A DNA stretch of 64,000 bases from Penicillium oxalicum (Eukaryota; Ascomycota; Eurotiomycetes; Eurotiales; Aspergillaceae), in NCBI RefSeq assembly GCF_001723175.1, contig NC_064655.1, positions 248,001 through 312,000 on the forward strand, given 5' to 3'. Made by a program: the position numbers and the translations under genes. Every line of letters starts with the position of its first letter. Position 1 is the stretch's first letter. A model generated the notes under the pieces. The model was not told the DNA's origin and ran no database searches. It was given only the letters and a program-made list of their open reading frames with translations. This document shows positions 46,666 to 58,456 of this stretch, in pieces.

Positions 46666-48998
46666 CTACAGTATCCAATCCTGGCCATCAACGTTCTCCA
46701 GCCACAGCCTGAATGCATGATCTGGACCTAAAACAGGCGCACTCAGATCATAATTGAGACCATCCGTCAAGTATCCATCTAGCCTATATGCGTTGTGAAC
46801 CGTATTGTTTGTGAAAGTGTTGGTACCGGGCTGCTGTCTTGGTGCAGAAGAAATTTGGCCAAGCCTATCCGCGGTATTCAAAGGACTCAGGATCTTATCA
46901 AGGATCCGAGAAATCAGCTTTCGGCCCTTTTCGCAAAGTTCTCTATCTCCAAACATTGGATCCAAATCGCTCAGCTGAGTTGTGAAGATACAGAGATCCT
47001 GAATTGTCCTGCTTCGAGGCAGAAGCGGCTCGTTGGGATACACTGGGAGTTGTTCCTGCTTCAGGAGTTCTATCGCCAATATAACCGCACTGCGAAGTCC
47101 ATGTACTGCTAGGAAGTAGATGAATGATGTTGCTGCCGACATTTCGACACGTTTGTACAGTCCCATCACATCACTCAGGATTGTCCGTGCCATATTTATC
47201 AATCCTGCGGGGCCCATACCCGCTTTGCGCATGAGTACGCGGTGCAGTAGAAGTGAATTCGCCTGCGGGCCTTGACGAAAGACGTTCTGAAAGTGTAACT
47301 CGTTGACCCTTTGGTTTTCGAGCCCACATATCCCATCTCTCAAATTCAACATAACTTGCGGAAGAGCTCCCCAATGTTCCTCCGTTTTGCGTTGAATAAT
47401 ATCTGCATTTTGCAGCACCTCGTCTGGAGTGAGGTTCCCTAATGACAGCTCCAAAATGTCCTCTCTCCTTGCCATGAAATTGATAGAAGACCGTATCCAA
47501 GAAACATGACTTATCTCTCCATCTCGGTTATAACCTTGCTCGTCCAGTTGGGCGATGGAGACGGATAGTTCCTCTTGATCTTCCGAAAATAACTGTGAGT
47601 CCGTCAGATCTAGTGGCGGCTCTAAGTTAATATAACGATGCGAGAGTCGCGGTGGCCGACCCAGAAACGTAGCTATGCTGATCTCTGCTGTGTAGATCAT
47701 TGCTCTAAGTCGTTTTCGTAGCTCAGCGAGGAAAAAAGGAACTTGACTATCGGCTTTGATCTCCTGGTGAAGACCCATCGCAACAAAGGCGCTATTCACT
47801 TCAGCACCGAAACAGTAAGGTGTATAACAAGCTTCTCCCTTTGTATATTTGGTGATGTTGTAGTGCTCGAAAAGGGCCCAGATGTATGCATCATCCAAAG
47901 CGCCGATTTCTCGACAAAACCCGATGCATACATCTGAAACTTCAACGATGTGATCCAATAGTGATTTTCGATCCACGTTGAATTCCTGGAAAAATGGATC
48001 CGATGAATTTGTTACCATTGCATATGTCCCCAGGTAGTTAGCGATCATGGCGATCACTCCCCAGCGTATGTGTTTGCCTGTGGCAGAGGAAATCCATTGC
48101 CTTGCTGTGGTGCAGCCATCAAACACTTGTGGTGTCGCCGTGTTCTCACAGAGCAAACGACATAGCTGCCGTATCTGCTCGGGATTCTGACTTAACAAAA
48201 TCTCGCCATGGGCAAACCACAACTGTGATAACCACTGTCTCACAATGAACTCGCCGCAATGAATGTGGATACATTCGGTAGATTGGAAAAACAAGTCGAT
48301 GCCACGATCTATCATTGCCCTGTGTTGCAGGAAAGAGAGAACCCGGCAACCGCTGGCGATTCTTTCGCACGAAATAGGTTTCTTGTGGACAGCCGTGGCA
48401 CGTTCAAGGCCGCTGGAAGTTATACCGAGTTGTGTTAAGTCCTCTGTCATGATGGATGTGTGAGAGGTGAAGCCAAGGAACCCGTGCTTGCCCCGCCAGA
48501 TCTCCGAAAAGTCAGATAACGGCGGTGCTGACCCTGCACGCTGTGGTAGTGCAAAGATCGCCCTGGGACTGTACAATTGCGAAGCGGTAACAATTCCGGT
48601 TTCATCGCCTCCACGAGCTTGCGCAATTGAGGAGCGAGAGACAGCGCTGGTCGGCGGTGATGGAGTCAGGACATTTGGTTCTGCTGCCGCAGTTGTAGTG
48701 GCTTCTTGACGATGCTAAAGAGACATATTTATGTTAGTGGGACATATAAAAGCTACATCCTTGCTTTCGAATTAGGATGGAATGTCCGTTTCCTTACACG
48801 CGTAAGAGGGTTCGGATGATAGTAGCATTCATCAACACACCGCCTCCTAATACATCTTGCGCAAGGTATGCTGTGATCGCACGCAACTTTCGACTTTCGG
48901 CATGGCTCGCAGGACTGCAGTTTATGATTTCGGCGGTATCTAGCGATAGGAACCTTTGCCGTACGTTGCACCAGTATCGACCGCCTGCTAGACCCCAT
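46666..48998 (-). CDS. Zn2Cys6 transcription factor with fungal regulatory domain
   Basis: ATG at 48998 (the frame upstream opens only with GTG). Exon 1 48998-48798, an 83 nt GT-AG intron, exon 2 48714-46666: 749 aa. Residues about 27-55 hold the binuclear cluster CEPCRKSKVACDHSIPCARC and then a final C, followed by basic residues. After a low-complexity linker, exon 2 matches the fungal-specific regulatory domain (TAEISIATFLGRPPRLSHRY motif region). It is a nuclear DNA-binding activator or repressor recognising CGG half sites. Position beside the exporter and within 17 kb of the NRPS makes it the best candidate cluster regulator, but no target site was demonstrated. Confidence 0.88.
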
Positions 48999-49526
48999 GT
49001 CGACGGGACAGGCGGGAGAAGGAGGTGGGTAATTGGAAATAATACAGAAGTAACGGCAAAAACAGAGCGCGAGCCTCAAGAATGGGTTTTCTCTCACTTC
49101 GAATGACGATAAGGTAGAAACTGAGTGATTTAAAAGTCATACCACAGAGTCATGTCCGCACTTAGATAGGGGTGACATGGTATTCCAGGGTGGATGGAAA
49201 ACAACCTTCTCATCCGAACGTAGGCAGGGAATCTTGTGGGCTAGCTAGTCTCCGTCGGTTGACTGGTCACATGAAATCCCGAAAAGACTTAGTGTCCGTA
49301 CCTTACCAGAGCACCCACATGATTGCGCCACTGCCTGCGCGTCCGCTGGCGGAGACATGGTCAATCAGACATCACGCTAACTGAACCAGGCTGAGGCCAA
49401 TCTTGGTGGGCCCTTGGAAAGACACCGTAAATGGATTGACTCAAGGCTTTTTCCGAATCAACAGCGACTGAAGTGGACCTCTTTTAAGGTCACTATTAAG
49501 TTTTTTTATTCCCTAAGTGATGATAC
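48999..49526. other. Upstream flank of the regulator gene
   Basis: Promoter side of the Zn2Cys6 gene; no other feature recognised. Confidence 0.4.
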
Positions 49527-49704
49527 TGAGAGAGTTTGCCCTCTCCAGATGTTTGCTAGGCTCAGCAGCAGTCATGTGCCTTGAGGGTTTTTCTCCCGCT
49601 CGTGGGTTTTCCCTCTCCCTTCTTCCTTCCTGAGATAGACTTCCCAATCCCAGTTGTCTCGCCTCCAGATTGCTTCCTTGCCTTGTAGACCTGTAGGTCT
49701 GTCA
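49527..49704 (-). mobile_element. Solo LTR, 178 bp, family 1, reversed copy
   Basis: Reverse complement of the LTR at 14016-14193, same length, about 95 percent identical by eye, running TGACAGACC to CTCTCTCA on the minus strand. Flanking five-mers are GATAC (49522-49526) and GATTC (49705-49709), a target-site duplication with one mismatch. It marks the right outer side of the NRPS/exporter/regulator block. Confidence 0.75.
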
Positions 49705-50239
49705 GATTCCTAGTCTGGATGAGCTTAGTCACTTCGGCTCCAACTTGACTCAGTTAACCTTACCCGAGTACGGTGGAAAATGCCTATCATCCTTTTTTTT
49801 TCTGAAAATCATGGAATTCGGTAACGTGACTGTCAACCTCGTCCGCGTATGACTGTATGATCTTAGTCGGTGGGAAGTGGAAATCATATTCAAGGCCCAT
49901 CACAGATCCCGGAGGATCAGTTCACAATTCGTGGCTCTAGATAGCCGAAATACCTGCAGAATTTGGGAGAGATTAAAAGACCGGCTCACTAACTCCTAGA
50001 GGGACTTCCTCGTATATCGAAGTCAGTACGGCATACTTACGCCGCAACGCTAGGTGACGGTAAATTTGTCACCGGAAACGGCTAATTTGAACGCCAGTTT
50101 AAGCGTGCTTTTTACCGGAATCTTAGTCATTAACAGGTCACGTGATAGAACTGAGTGCTAATTTGCTATGTGTTCCCTGAATATTCTCCGAGTGCTCCCC
50201 GAGTGCTCCCGAGTTCTTAGTGCTAAGATCACTTCTTCA
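49705..50239. other. Intergenic with a short palindrome
   Basis: No gene. At 50051-50072 GGTGAC and GTCACC flank a short AT-rich centre, just after TTACGCCGCAACGC. A similar CGCAACGCTAACTTACGG occurs near 55155. Confidence 0.3.
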
Positions 50240-50770
50240 CTCACTATGCCCACGGCAGGCGGTCAGGGTAACGCACGAGCCTGTCCAATTCTATATCCGC
50301 TTGTAGCCGGTCCTCGCCAACGGAGAAAGGGCGTTTTGCAAGATGCACACGGCCACCCTCCGAGTGTATCAAGCCCGTTCTCTTTGCATCAACATCGTCG
50401 ACCATTCCCTGCTCGAGCCCCAGGCCTCCTGGGAGGATCTGTACCAGGCCTTTTCCTGTTCGGTCAAAGTCATCATGTTCACCTACTTTGACAGAGCTCT
50501 CGGTGATGCCCAGGTCTACTCCGACCATGTACCATCACCTTGGTCCCGGTCTCCACGGCTGGTGCTTCATTGTCCGCCAGTTTGCCGTCAAGTACGCCAA
50601 GCAACCTCGGTGTTGACTGCAATAAGATGCTCGACCGTCCGTGGGGCGACAACTACCTCAACTCCTAGACCAAGAAACTAAACAAAAGCGCCGAGGCTGA
50701 CAGCAAGCCCCTGGGGCGTGGCGTCAACCAGGTCATCCTAGATTCCATCTTTAAGGGGTCGTTCTGAATG
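50240..50770 (+). pseudogene. Unidentified gene remnant
   Basis: GC-richer stretch with protein-like text in shifting plus frames: [14 protein letters not shown] near 50570 and, after a break, [14 protein letters not shown], an in-frame TAG, then PLGRGVNQVILDSIF with a stop near 50767. Composition and the repaired-looking frames suggest a decayed gene. I cannot name the family. Confidence 0.35.
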
Positions 50771-50942
50771 ATATTTAAAAGGTCTTCTCCCTCCGTCCAT
50801 CCCTAAGCTTTGTTTGGTATAAATAATTTAGAGACGCTTTATGCATTCCTACTTTTGTGATCTTCTCTTTTACGGCCGCTAACAATTCCCATCACCATCC
50901 GCTTTTCCATAGTCTCAGCTGAGATTATCGATACCTGAGATT

Positions 50943-52278
50943 ATGACTGTTTTTAGCATCTGCACTTCAAAAAATAAGAAGCTGGTGTTTAGCCCTGAGC
51001 ATTATCGACGACGTCGCCGACAATTGGAGAAAGGCATCATTCAAGAACGGCATGCTGTTTCCACTAAAAACAACATTGACTTCATAAAAAGAAGATGGAC
51101 CAGGTACCACCTCCTTCCGGTGTTGGTTTTCATTTTAGCTAATCAAGCCAGACACTGTGTCCATTTAGGGGAAGATCCTCTTCAGTTCCTCGTTAGGGTG
51201 CAGAAAGGAGATGTGATGGTATTTCTGGAGTGGATACTCGATAATTCTGAGATCAAGAAGTTCAGCAGTCTGCACGAAAACTGGAGGTTATGGTGTCAGC
51301 TCTATCGCAAGGCTGTTGGACGTAGTCTCCATGCGAAGAGTTGCCAAGATATCAATGACGTGGGTAAGATCTTACTCCCTCAATATTTAAATTCTGACAT
51401 AAGATCGGTATTATATGAAAGAGACTCTGGCTCCACGATATAATCTTGACATGTCAGTTGGAGAAAAACCTGTCATGAACGTCGATGATCTATATATTAT
51501 GCTACATCATCACTGGACGAAAGATACAACACCATATCCCGATGGTCGGCAAATCATCTAGCTTGCCTTCCTTCTGTTGGTTTCAGCTTATACCGGAAGC
51601 CGGCCAGGGGCACTAGTCTATGTCGAAAAAAACGAGCGAACTAATGTCCGGCACTTCTTTAGCATTACTGACGACGGTGAAGAGGATCATGAAGAGGATT
51701 GGGATCTTAGGGACAAGGATCTCAAAACTCTCTGTTATGGCCAGATTAACCTGGTTCAGCTACCAAATCCTGGTGGACTCCGTGATCACCTTGTAATGGA
51801 AGTCGATTTGAAGCATACCAAGGGCCATTGTAGCAGGCCAAAAAGGTGAGTAACCCATGTGGCTTGACTTGCGATGCGCGAAACTGACCAGAACGCCAAG
51901 AAAAATCTTTTTGATGTCAGAAGTGAAGCAGCCTATCTTCGACATCGTAATTCTGGTACTTGCAATGGCGATTATGGACGGGGCATTCAGAAGTAACGTT
52001 TGCTCTGTGGAAGATATTTTCAGGACCCGCGTATCCTCACCACGCCGTTCTCTGAAATTGGATTTCAAACCAGAGAAACACAACGTGCCCATCTGTCGTC
52101 AACCTGTTTGACCTCTTCCGGTATGGGTACTCACGACATGAAACCTCTCAAGTATCATACCTATCTTTACTTTCTTCAGCGGCTGAGCCTAGCTGTTGGG
52201 ATGATTCGCGCTATGGGACCCTACGATCTACGGCGGGGTACAGGCGAAGCTGTATGGTTGCGTGGTAGTGGAAAATAG
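50943..52278 (+). pseudogene. DUF3435 tyrosine recombinase (Starship-captain family), inactivated
   Basis: ATG 50943; the first 160 codons carry the DUF3435 N-terminal pattern (LHENWRLWCQLYRKAVGRSL, QDINDVGKILLP). A frameshift near 51415 moves to NLDMSVGEKPVMNVDDLYIM, then an in-frame TAG (51559-51561) sits where family members have Gln in the LAFLLLVSAYTGSRPGALVY block. A GT-AG intron (51846-51891) joins RPKRTPRKIFLMSEV. A TGA (52109-52111) stands in place of Arg after CRQPV, with a one-base shift before MKPLKYHTYLYFLQRL and the GPYDLRRGTGEAV motif bearing the recombinase Arg. DUF3435 proteins include the captains that mobilise Starships; this copy has at least four lesions and is dead. Confidence 0.75.
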
Positions 52279-52819
52279 AAGAGATGCGAAAACGCGTGTT
52301 AAAAAAAACGCGCTAAATTAGCGTGGTGTAATCAGACTTTTGGAACCCATTGTAGTCAACTAACTAACTAACTAACTAGTTAATGCTTGGCTGGAATTGG
52401 TGATGTAAGCTGACGCTCCCGTGACAATTCACTACCCAATGCCAGTGCGGGGTTCATATTTGTTCAACCTTGTTTCTACCATCGCCTTTTGGAACTGAAT
52501 CTACGGGGCAGTTGGTCGTACACAATGGGCAACAATAGTAGTTCTCTGGTATGTCTAGTGAAGACGGTATCACAAAAACGAGACTCACATGACGGGCCCA
52601 GGTCCAAATCGAGATACCGTTGAAACGTAAGGAACTTGCCGATTTGGTGTTATCTGCTGGTGAGCTTGTGAGGCCAAATTGCTGAACTCTCGTCTATAAG
52701 TTTGCTAATCCAATAGGGAAGCTACTCATAACTTACGGCAGATCTCGGTTTCGCATGCATTGATAGCATCATGGCGTGCAAAGTTAATTGGAAATAGTGG
52801 TGTTAGTAATTTAAAAGGA
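52279..52819. other. Intergenic with (CTAA)n
   Basis: Contains a (CTAA)5 microsatellite at 52360-52379. A possible short exon starts ATGGGCAACAATAG near 52524 with intron-like GT-AG boundaries, but phases do not carry into the next frame. Confidence 0.3.
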
Positions 52820-54230
52820 ATGGAAGTTGAAGAATGGTTCCAGAGGTAGGAGAACGATAAAAAAGAGCGACTTTCAGCTGAACAAGCCTCTCGCCTGGCA
52901 AAATTAACAAAGAAATGGAGGTGTCGCACCGGAACTGATGTACCGCAATGCTTGTACGACTGGATCTCGGAGCCCGTTGCAAACTTCTGGGGGCACAGTC
53001 AGCCTCCTTCGAATCCCGCGCTTGTTGACTGTTGTCTACGTGATATTGATGAACTTGACGATTCAACAACGCTGAAACCTATCGGCCGAAGGGTCGTACT
53101 TATCATACTACATGATATTGTTCAAAATGAGAAAAAGCGGTTGGAACGAGAGACCGATCCCACCGTCAGCGAGAAAGGGAAGCTTCTCACGAAGGCAGTC
53201 CAAAATATCATTGGCGAAGCCTATCGCAGCGCCGACTTACCCAAAGAAGATCGAGAACGCGCGCGGAAGCGATGCATGTATCTCCAACGATATGATAGAA
53301 GGTGGTAGTTGTTTAATCGGAGAGAAGCCATACTGGAATTTCCACTGGTGCATGCAGCGAAAATGTGCGTCAACCCCTTAGGATATAGGGTTAGTTACTA
53401 ACTGTCTTTTTTGTTTAGTTTCGAACGAGCCGGGCTATCGAAAATTGAGATTGAAGCTTTGAACGCTTATGAAGAAACGATGTACGACGAAGATTATCGA
53501 TTAATATTGCTGAAGGTATATGAAGCAATATACAATACATATAAGTCTTACCGATGCGCGTTTCAGATGCGCAACTCTTATCATATTGCCCCATTTACCG
53601 GAGTTGCTTCTGGTTATACAGGCCGGAAGAGGCCACATGACGACAGCAGAAATTTCGACGCGTCTGCTAGAAAGAGAGCTACTTTACATTCTTGCGCTCA
53701 AGGTTACACTGGGCAAGGCTCTGTCCTAGGGTCTCAAATTGTTAGCCTAGGTGGGTGTCCATAGTTACTGGAGTTCAATGAAGGTAGAAACCTTTTAACA
53801 TCTAACCCCAACAATAGATTCTATGGTTCCTGTCCACGGTGGTTATTCAGGAACAGAAATAAGTCTTGGACAGACGGGCCAACCATCGATTTCTGATGAT
53901 GATGGTCTTCAACCAGATGCATTATTGCGTCACAACGAAATGCCCAGCGAAAATGCTGACTCTCGCAGAGTCATGGGCCTTTCACGATCCTGCCAGAGGC
54001 CCATCAATACATCAAAATCTGGGGATGTTGATATCGGAGCTAGAGGAGGCAATGACCGCACGCAACTTCATACCAGTTCAGCGCCAGGTGCCCGAAGCAC
54101 ATGTGTCACTGGAAACCGAGAGCCATCTGCAGGGTTTTCCATACATTTCCCGGTCAATGTCCTACAGCCTGGGGCAGCTGAGTAAGGGAGCACAGATAGT
54201 TCAGTCCACAGAGGTTGCAAACGCATGAAT
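52820..54230 (+). pseudogene. Hypothetical gene with in-frame nonsense codons
   Basis: One plus frame continues from 52820 to about 53370 through TAG at 52847-52849 and TAG at 53306-53308: EQASRLAKLTKKWRCR, CLYDWISEPVANFWGHSQ, LLTKAVQNIIGEAYRS, REAILEFPLVHAAK. After a likely intron (53367-53419) it goes on with FERAGLSKIEIEALNAYEET, then another intron near 53752-53818. The last exon region is open in two frames. No family recognised. It directly follows the recombinase relic, so it may be part of the same element. Either stop could hide in an unmodelled intron. Confidence 0.45.
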
Positions 54231-54298
54231 TGGGCTTGATAGTGCTTTAAAAACTCATGAAGCCTCTATTGTGTCCTTCAGTAACATGTATCTGAGCT

Positions 54299-54886
54299 TC
54301 ACTTCTTCAGAGGCAAGGGGAACTTTCGGATCCAGGCTTGCAAGCAGGTCTCATCGCCATAAACATAATCGGACTCATCATACTCGTCAATCAGCTTCAT
54401 CATAGTGCGATTAAAGTCCTTCACGGCCGCCTGCCAGATATACCAGCCATGATCACCCCACTGTAGGCGCGGCTTTGTGGTAGCTTTGGCATATAAGGCT
54501 CCAGGTATTCCTTTCTCAGAGATGGGCTTTTGAGGGTCGATAGATGCTCTATGGGACGCACAGAAGGATTCAAGCCCAGCCTGGTCATCCAAGTACCGGC
54601 GCTGGTGGACCCCGACAGCCTTAGTGAATTCAGCATTGAGGTTGTGGATCGCCTCAGTTGTCTTGGCGTTGTACGAATCAGGGTTCATAGCCGAATATTT
54701 GAAGTTCCAGTCTATGGTAGTGATAAGGGCGAGGTATTCCAGGCGAGTGCCTTCGAGACTAGCAGGAAATGGCTGGCAAGCAGCGGTATGGTCACATTGA
54801 ACTCGGAATGGTTCGCCTCCGCGCCAGAGGCGGTCAGAACGTTCAAGGCAAGGGAGGCAGAAGTCTTCGTTCGGTATGTCTTCCAT
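54299..54886 (-). CDS. Hypothetical protein, 195 aa
   Basis: ATG at 54886 (MEDIPNEDFCLPCLERSD) to a stop at 54299, one exon. Cys pairs near the start (CLPC) and at residue about 30-37 (CDHTAAC) could bind zinc. The rest is Trp/Asp-rich (YIWQAAVKDFNRTMMKLIDE). The frame is clean, unlike its neighbours. Family unknown. Confidence 0.5.
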   Translation of the reverse strand: MEDIPNEDFCLPCLERSDRLWRGGEPFRVQCDHTAACQPFPASLEGTRLEYLALITTIDWNFKYSAMNPDSYNAKTTEAIHNLNAEFTKAVGVHQRRYLDDQAGLESFCASHRASIDPQKPISEKGIPGALYAKATTKPRLQWGDHGWYIWQAAVKDFNRTMMKLIDEYDESDYVYGDETCLQAWIRKFPLPLKK

Positions 54887-56252
54887 GGTGGATGACGGTT
54901 TCAACGAGACGAGGCTTGTGACTTTTAACAGACTGGAAAGCCTGATGTTGTGGAATATCTAAAAAGACAGTCTGCAGGATAGAGAGCTAACCGCTGCAGA
55001 GTGGGAGTGGGAGATGAGAAGAAGAAGAGGAAGAAGAAAAAGAAAAAGAAGAAGCTAAAATAGGGGTGACAGGGAGACTTTACACCTCTCTTCTAGAAGA
55101 CAGCAAGCGATCGCCTGATGGAAAATTCCGTAGAGATGGGAACTTCCTATTTCGCAACGCTAACTTACGGTAGTGATATTGTTACCCGCGGACAGATGAA
55201 CCGGAAGAGAGAAGTGTATACTGTAAAAGCTCCTGCTAATGGACTGTACAGAGGTAAGGGACATTTGAAGGAAGTTACGGAGTGAAGTAGGAGACGTGTT
55301 CGCCAGTATCTCGGGTATTCTGGGAGGCTTAAATGAAGGTAAGAAAGGCAAACCATACACCGTCTCGCGGGCTAGGACGGTCACGGCCATGCTAGACTTC
55401 GCCCAGGCGCCAAAGCGGTTTCAGAGCCGCGCGCCACGGGGGCAGCCTAACAGTCACAAATGGCCAAAGCTGCTGGATGTAATAAGCATTCGATCATCAA
55501 TATCAGAAGCTTCGTGCACTCTACTTGTATTTGGGGAAAGATCGTTTCCGCTCTTGAGTCGGTGTGCTGCGCACTAGGTTGTGGCGGGTGATGGTCTTGT
55601 CGCCCCCTGTTGCAGCCCAGGTTGGTTTTTGGTCAGGAATCCATGAGGGTATAATGAGGGTATAGCTGACAAAAAGCGGCTCGTGTTTTTCCGCCGCGGA
55701 GACATGTCGCCGAATCTGAAATCTCAAGCTTGGAGTTTGAAGTGGTATGTATAGACTTGATCTGGTGATATCAAAGTGACTTGCGATCTTCGTAACTTTT
55801 GAGAAATAGTGCACAATGAATAGTAGCATACATAGCTCGAAAACTTTTCTTCAAAATATTGAGAGTTGATTCTGACAGCGTGGCTGACACTACATTATCA
55901 AGTGTCTCGCTTCCCTAACAAAATACTACCAAACTTCTTTGTTGAGAGATGCTGAATCGTTGTACATACACCAGTATAGCCTTTTGGAATATCGAATAAT
56001 GTAACCAAGTATTAGGACCATTGCATTTTCATCACTGGAACTGTCTACGCGTCATTGTCACTATATTTAGCCGGTTCTGATATCATACGCCCCCCGTGAC
56101 TTGCTTTGTCTTTAACTAAAACTACGTATCCAACCACCACAGCTGGGGCAAATAATACTTATAGATAATATATCAAATTCTCTATCCTGAATCTATTCAC
56201 GTTTTTGTGAGACCGATTTTCAACGGAAGCGGTACTACTAGCGGCACCATCC
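54887..56252. other. Intergenic with purine tract
   Basis: A GAA/AGA-rich purine tract lies at 55013-55058, upstream of the 195-aa gene. No other gene recognised; short ORFs on both strands look random. Confidence 0.4.
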
Positions 56253-57173
56253 ATGTCGACGATGACTGAACTCCAGGATGTAATGCGGGACTTACTTCTA
56301 CGAGCCCAATTCTCGGAAATGGTGATTCTTTGCCAAGCAGTTACTTTCAAAGTCCTCCAGGCTATTATTTGCACTCAGTCAAGCTATTTCTATAGCGCGA
56401 TCTGTGATGGCTTCCAGGTATAATGAATAGGGCATAGCAGATATATTCGGTCACTGACGTTTTTCTAGGAGTCTGCCGACAAAGCTATTAACATCCGAGA
56501 TGACACCCAAGAGACCATGGAGCGTGTTCTGTCCTTCCTCTTTCTCAGGGAGTATAGCGAGGACGGGCACATAGTTCAATATCAGCCCATGTCAGCGCTG
56601 GCCATCTCTGGTCACGAGTCTGAATTATCCGCTTCAGAAGACAAGCCAGAAGACACAGCGCCAGAAAATACAGGGTCAGAAAATACAGAGCCAGAGAACC
56701 AAACTGCTTTCAACAATATTGAATTATTCATCGCTGCTGATAAGTACGAAATCCTTCCATTGAAGACTCTGGCTACTTTGAAGTTCTTTCAATGGGCGAA
56801 CACAAATTGAAGCTCTCCAGTGTTCTACGAAGTGGTCGTAAAGTTCATAACGTCAGTACCGCCACATGAAACAACTCTCCGAGAAGTGGTTGCCGACGTG
56901 ATATCGAGGCATGTCTTCGACCTTATCAAAGAACCAGAGATTGTTCACATTTTGAATTCCTTTGGATGCCTTAGGTCTCTGGTTATTGTGAGATTAGTCA
57001 GCAACGAGCTACTTAAACGACCCAATGAATATGACAATTTTCGAGGACTTGTTCAAAAGATAAACTCCTCCAAGCGATGTCGGCATTTTTTGAAGCCGTT
57101 TAACGTGCGGTTACAAAGCGGGGGGTATCTCGATGAGAATTTCCGCTGTGCTTCTTGCAATACACGACACTGA
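56253..57173 (+). pseudogene. BTB/POZ-domain protein with internal TGA
   Basis: Exon 1 56253-56417, intron 56418-56468, exon 2 56469-57173. The start reads as a BTB domain: FSEMVILCQAVTFKVLQAII, then SSYFYSAICDGFQ and ESADKAINIRDDTQETMERV. Exon 2 has an acidic repeat (P-E-x-T) and IELFIAADKYEILPLKTLA. At 56808-56810 a TGA stands in ANTN-stop-SSPVFYEVV, where relatives have Trp, and the frame then runs on unbroken to 57173, ending in a CASCNTRH motif. Fungal BTB proteins may act as Cul3 adaptors. One TGG-to-TGA change suffices to explain the break; a sequencing error or readthrough is possible. Confidence 0.6.
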
Positions 57174-57800
57174 AGCGTCCTATTCTAGATGATCTTTCCG
57201 GTTGTCAATTTTGATGGTGATGTCACGTCGCCCCGAATACACAAACTGCCACTGTATGCGAACTCTGCTGACGGCTTGAAGGTACTCGCCAGCTAACTGA
57301 TCGACTGCTCTACGGGTCGCAGGGAGAGTGTGTTGACAACTGTCCGTCTTTTTCAGATCTGGGACTCTTAAGGTCCTACCTGTCAAAATCCTATGACTAC
57401 ATAATGCTTGTTGGAGCTTTACAATATAATGACAGAACAGACCATCTCACTGCTCCAAAGCCAAATATAGAATGATTGCCAGGGATTGTCGAGTCCCCTC
57501 AAATGATAAATTCAAAAGGCACTAGCGTGCGCCAATCAAACAGACAGTGGAGCTGGGATTAGAAGTGGGCCAATCAAATCTTCCCAACAAGCAACACAAG
57601 CAGCAAGCAAAAGCCCATACAGTAGCATTCTTCGAACCCTTCTCATTCAATGTGGATTTCATTTTCCATACGCGACCCTCTCAATATGGTGGAATTCAAC
57701 AGTATGATATTTCATGCACAAGAGACTCACACCTGGACCAACGCAAGATAGTACAGTCAACCCGAAGTCGGCCATGCCTCTAAGACGTCAAAATCCTAAG
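57174..57800. other. Intergenic
   Basis: No feature supported; a 78-codon plus ORF (57547-57783) looks random. Confidence 0.4.
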
Positions 57801-58456
57801 TTAGGTACTAGTGAACTGATCCAGTCCTAGCCCCTCAAGATCTTCATCCAGGGCCCCAAACATGGATGCAAAGGAGGCTTCACGGCAGCGGGGCTTGTAG
57901 TTAGACCCGTAGCTCGAATATCCCGAATATCTCGAGGACGAATCATACCATTCTGGTGATTGAAAGGCCATTACTCTTTGCACGAGAGACTTGTAATTCA
58001 AATTCGGATAAGGACATTCGGGTCTCGGCAAACGTAGAGCGTTTGACTGGATAGTCAGAGCACCGTACATGATCGAGCGACATTCAAAGCGGCAGCGCCG
58101 AGCACCGATTAGAAATGATTTGCATGTTTCATCGAGAAAGCCAATTGAATTCTCAATGGCCTTCTCTCTGCGTTCATTGATAGAAACTACAATACCGTAA
58201 GTTTTCAAGCATTCAGAAGAGTGTACATGCTCCCACCTATGACGTTTTTCGAGATTGGAAGTCCTAAAGTATCAATATAACCATTGCTCTGTGACATACA
58301 GGGCCACTCGAAATTAGTTTCACCCAATCCTTTCTTTTTGATAGTTTTTGTAACTTTATCCTGCATCATGCTATACCAGTTATAGTTAGGCTGCCCCTGA
58401 GTGGATGCTTGGCAGTATTCTTGTACCGTTGTAAATAAACGTTTAAAAATAGCCAT
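57801..58456 (-). CDS. Hypothetical protein, 201 aa, 2 exons
   Basis: ATG 58456 (MAIFKRLFTTVQEYCQ); exon 1 58456-58237, a 50 nt GT-AG intron, exon 2 58186-57801, phases closing exactly. The N-terminal half has EYCQASTQGQPNYNWY; the C-terminal half has RRCRFECRSIMYGAL, a Tyr/Ser-rich patch (SSRYSGYSSYGSNY) and an acidic end. No family recognised and no membrane helix obvious. Clean splice phases suggest an intact gene among decayed ones. Confidence 0.5.
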
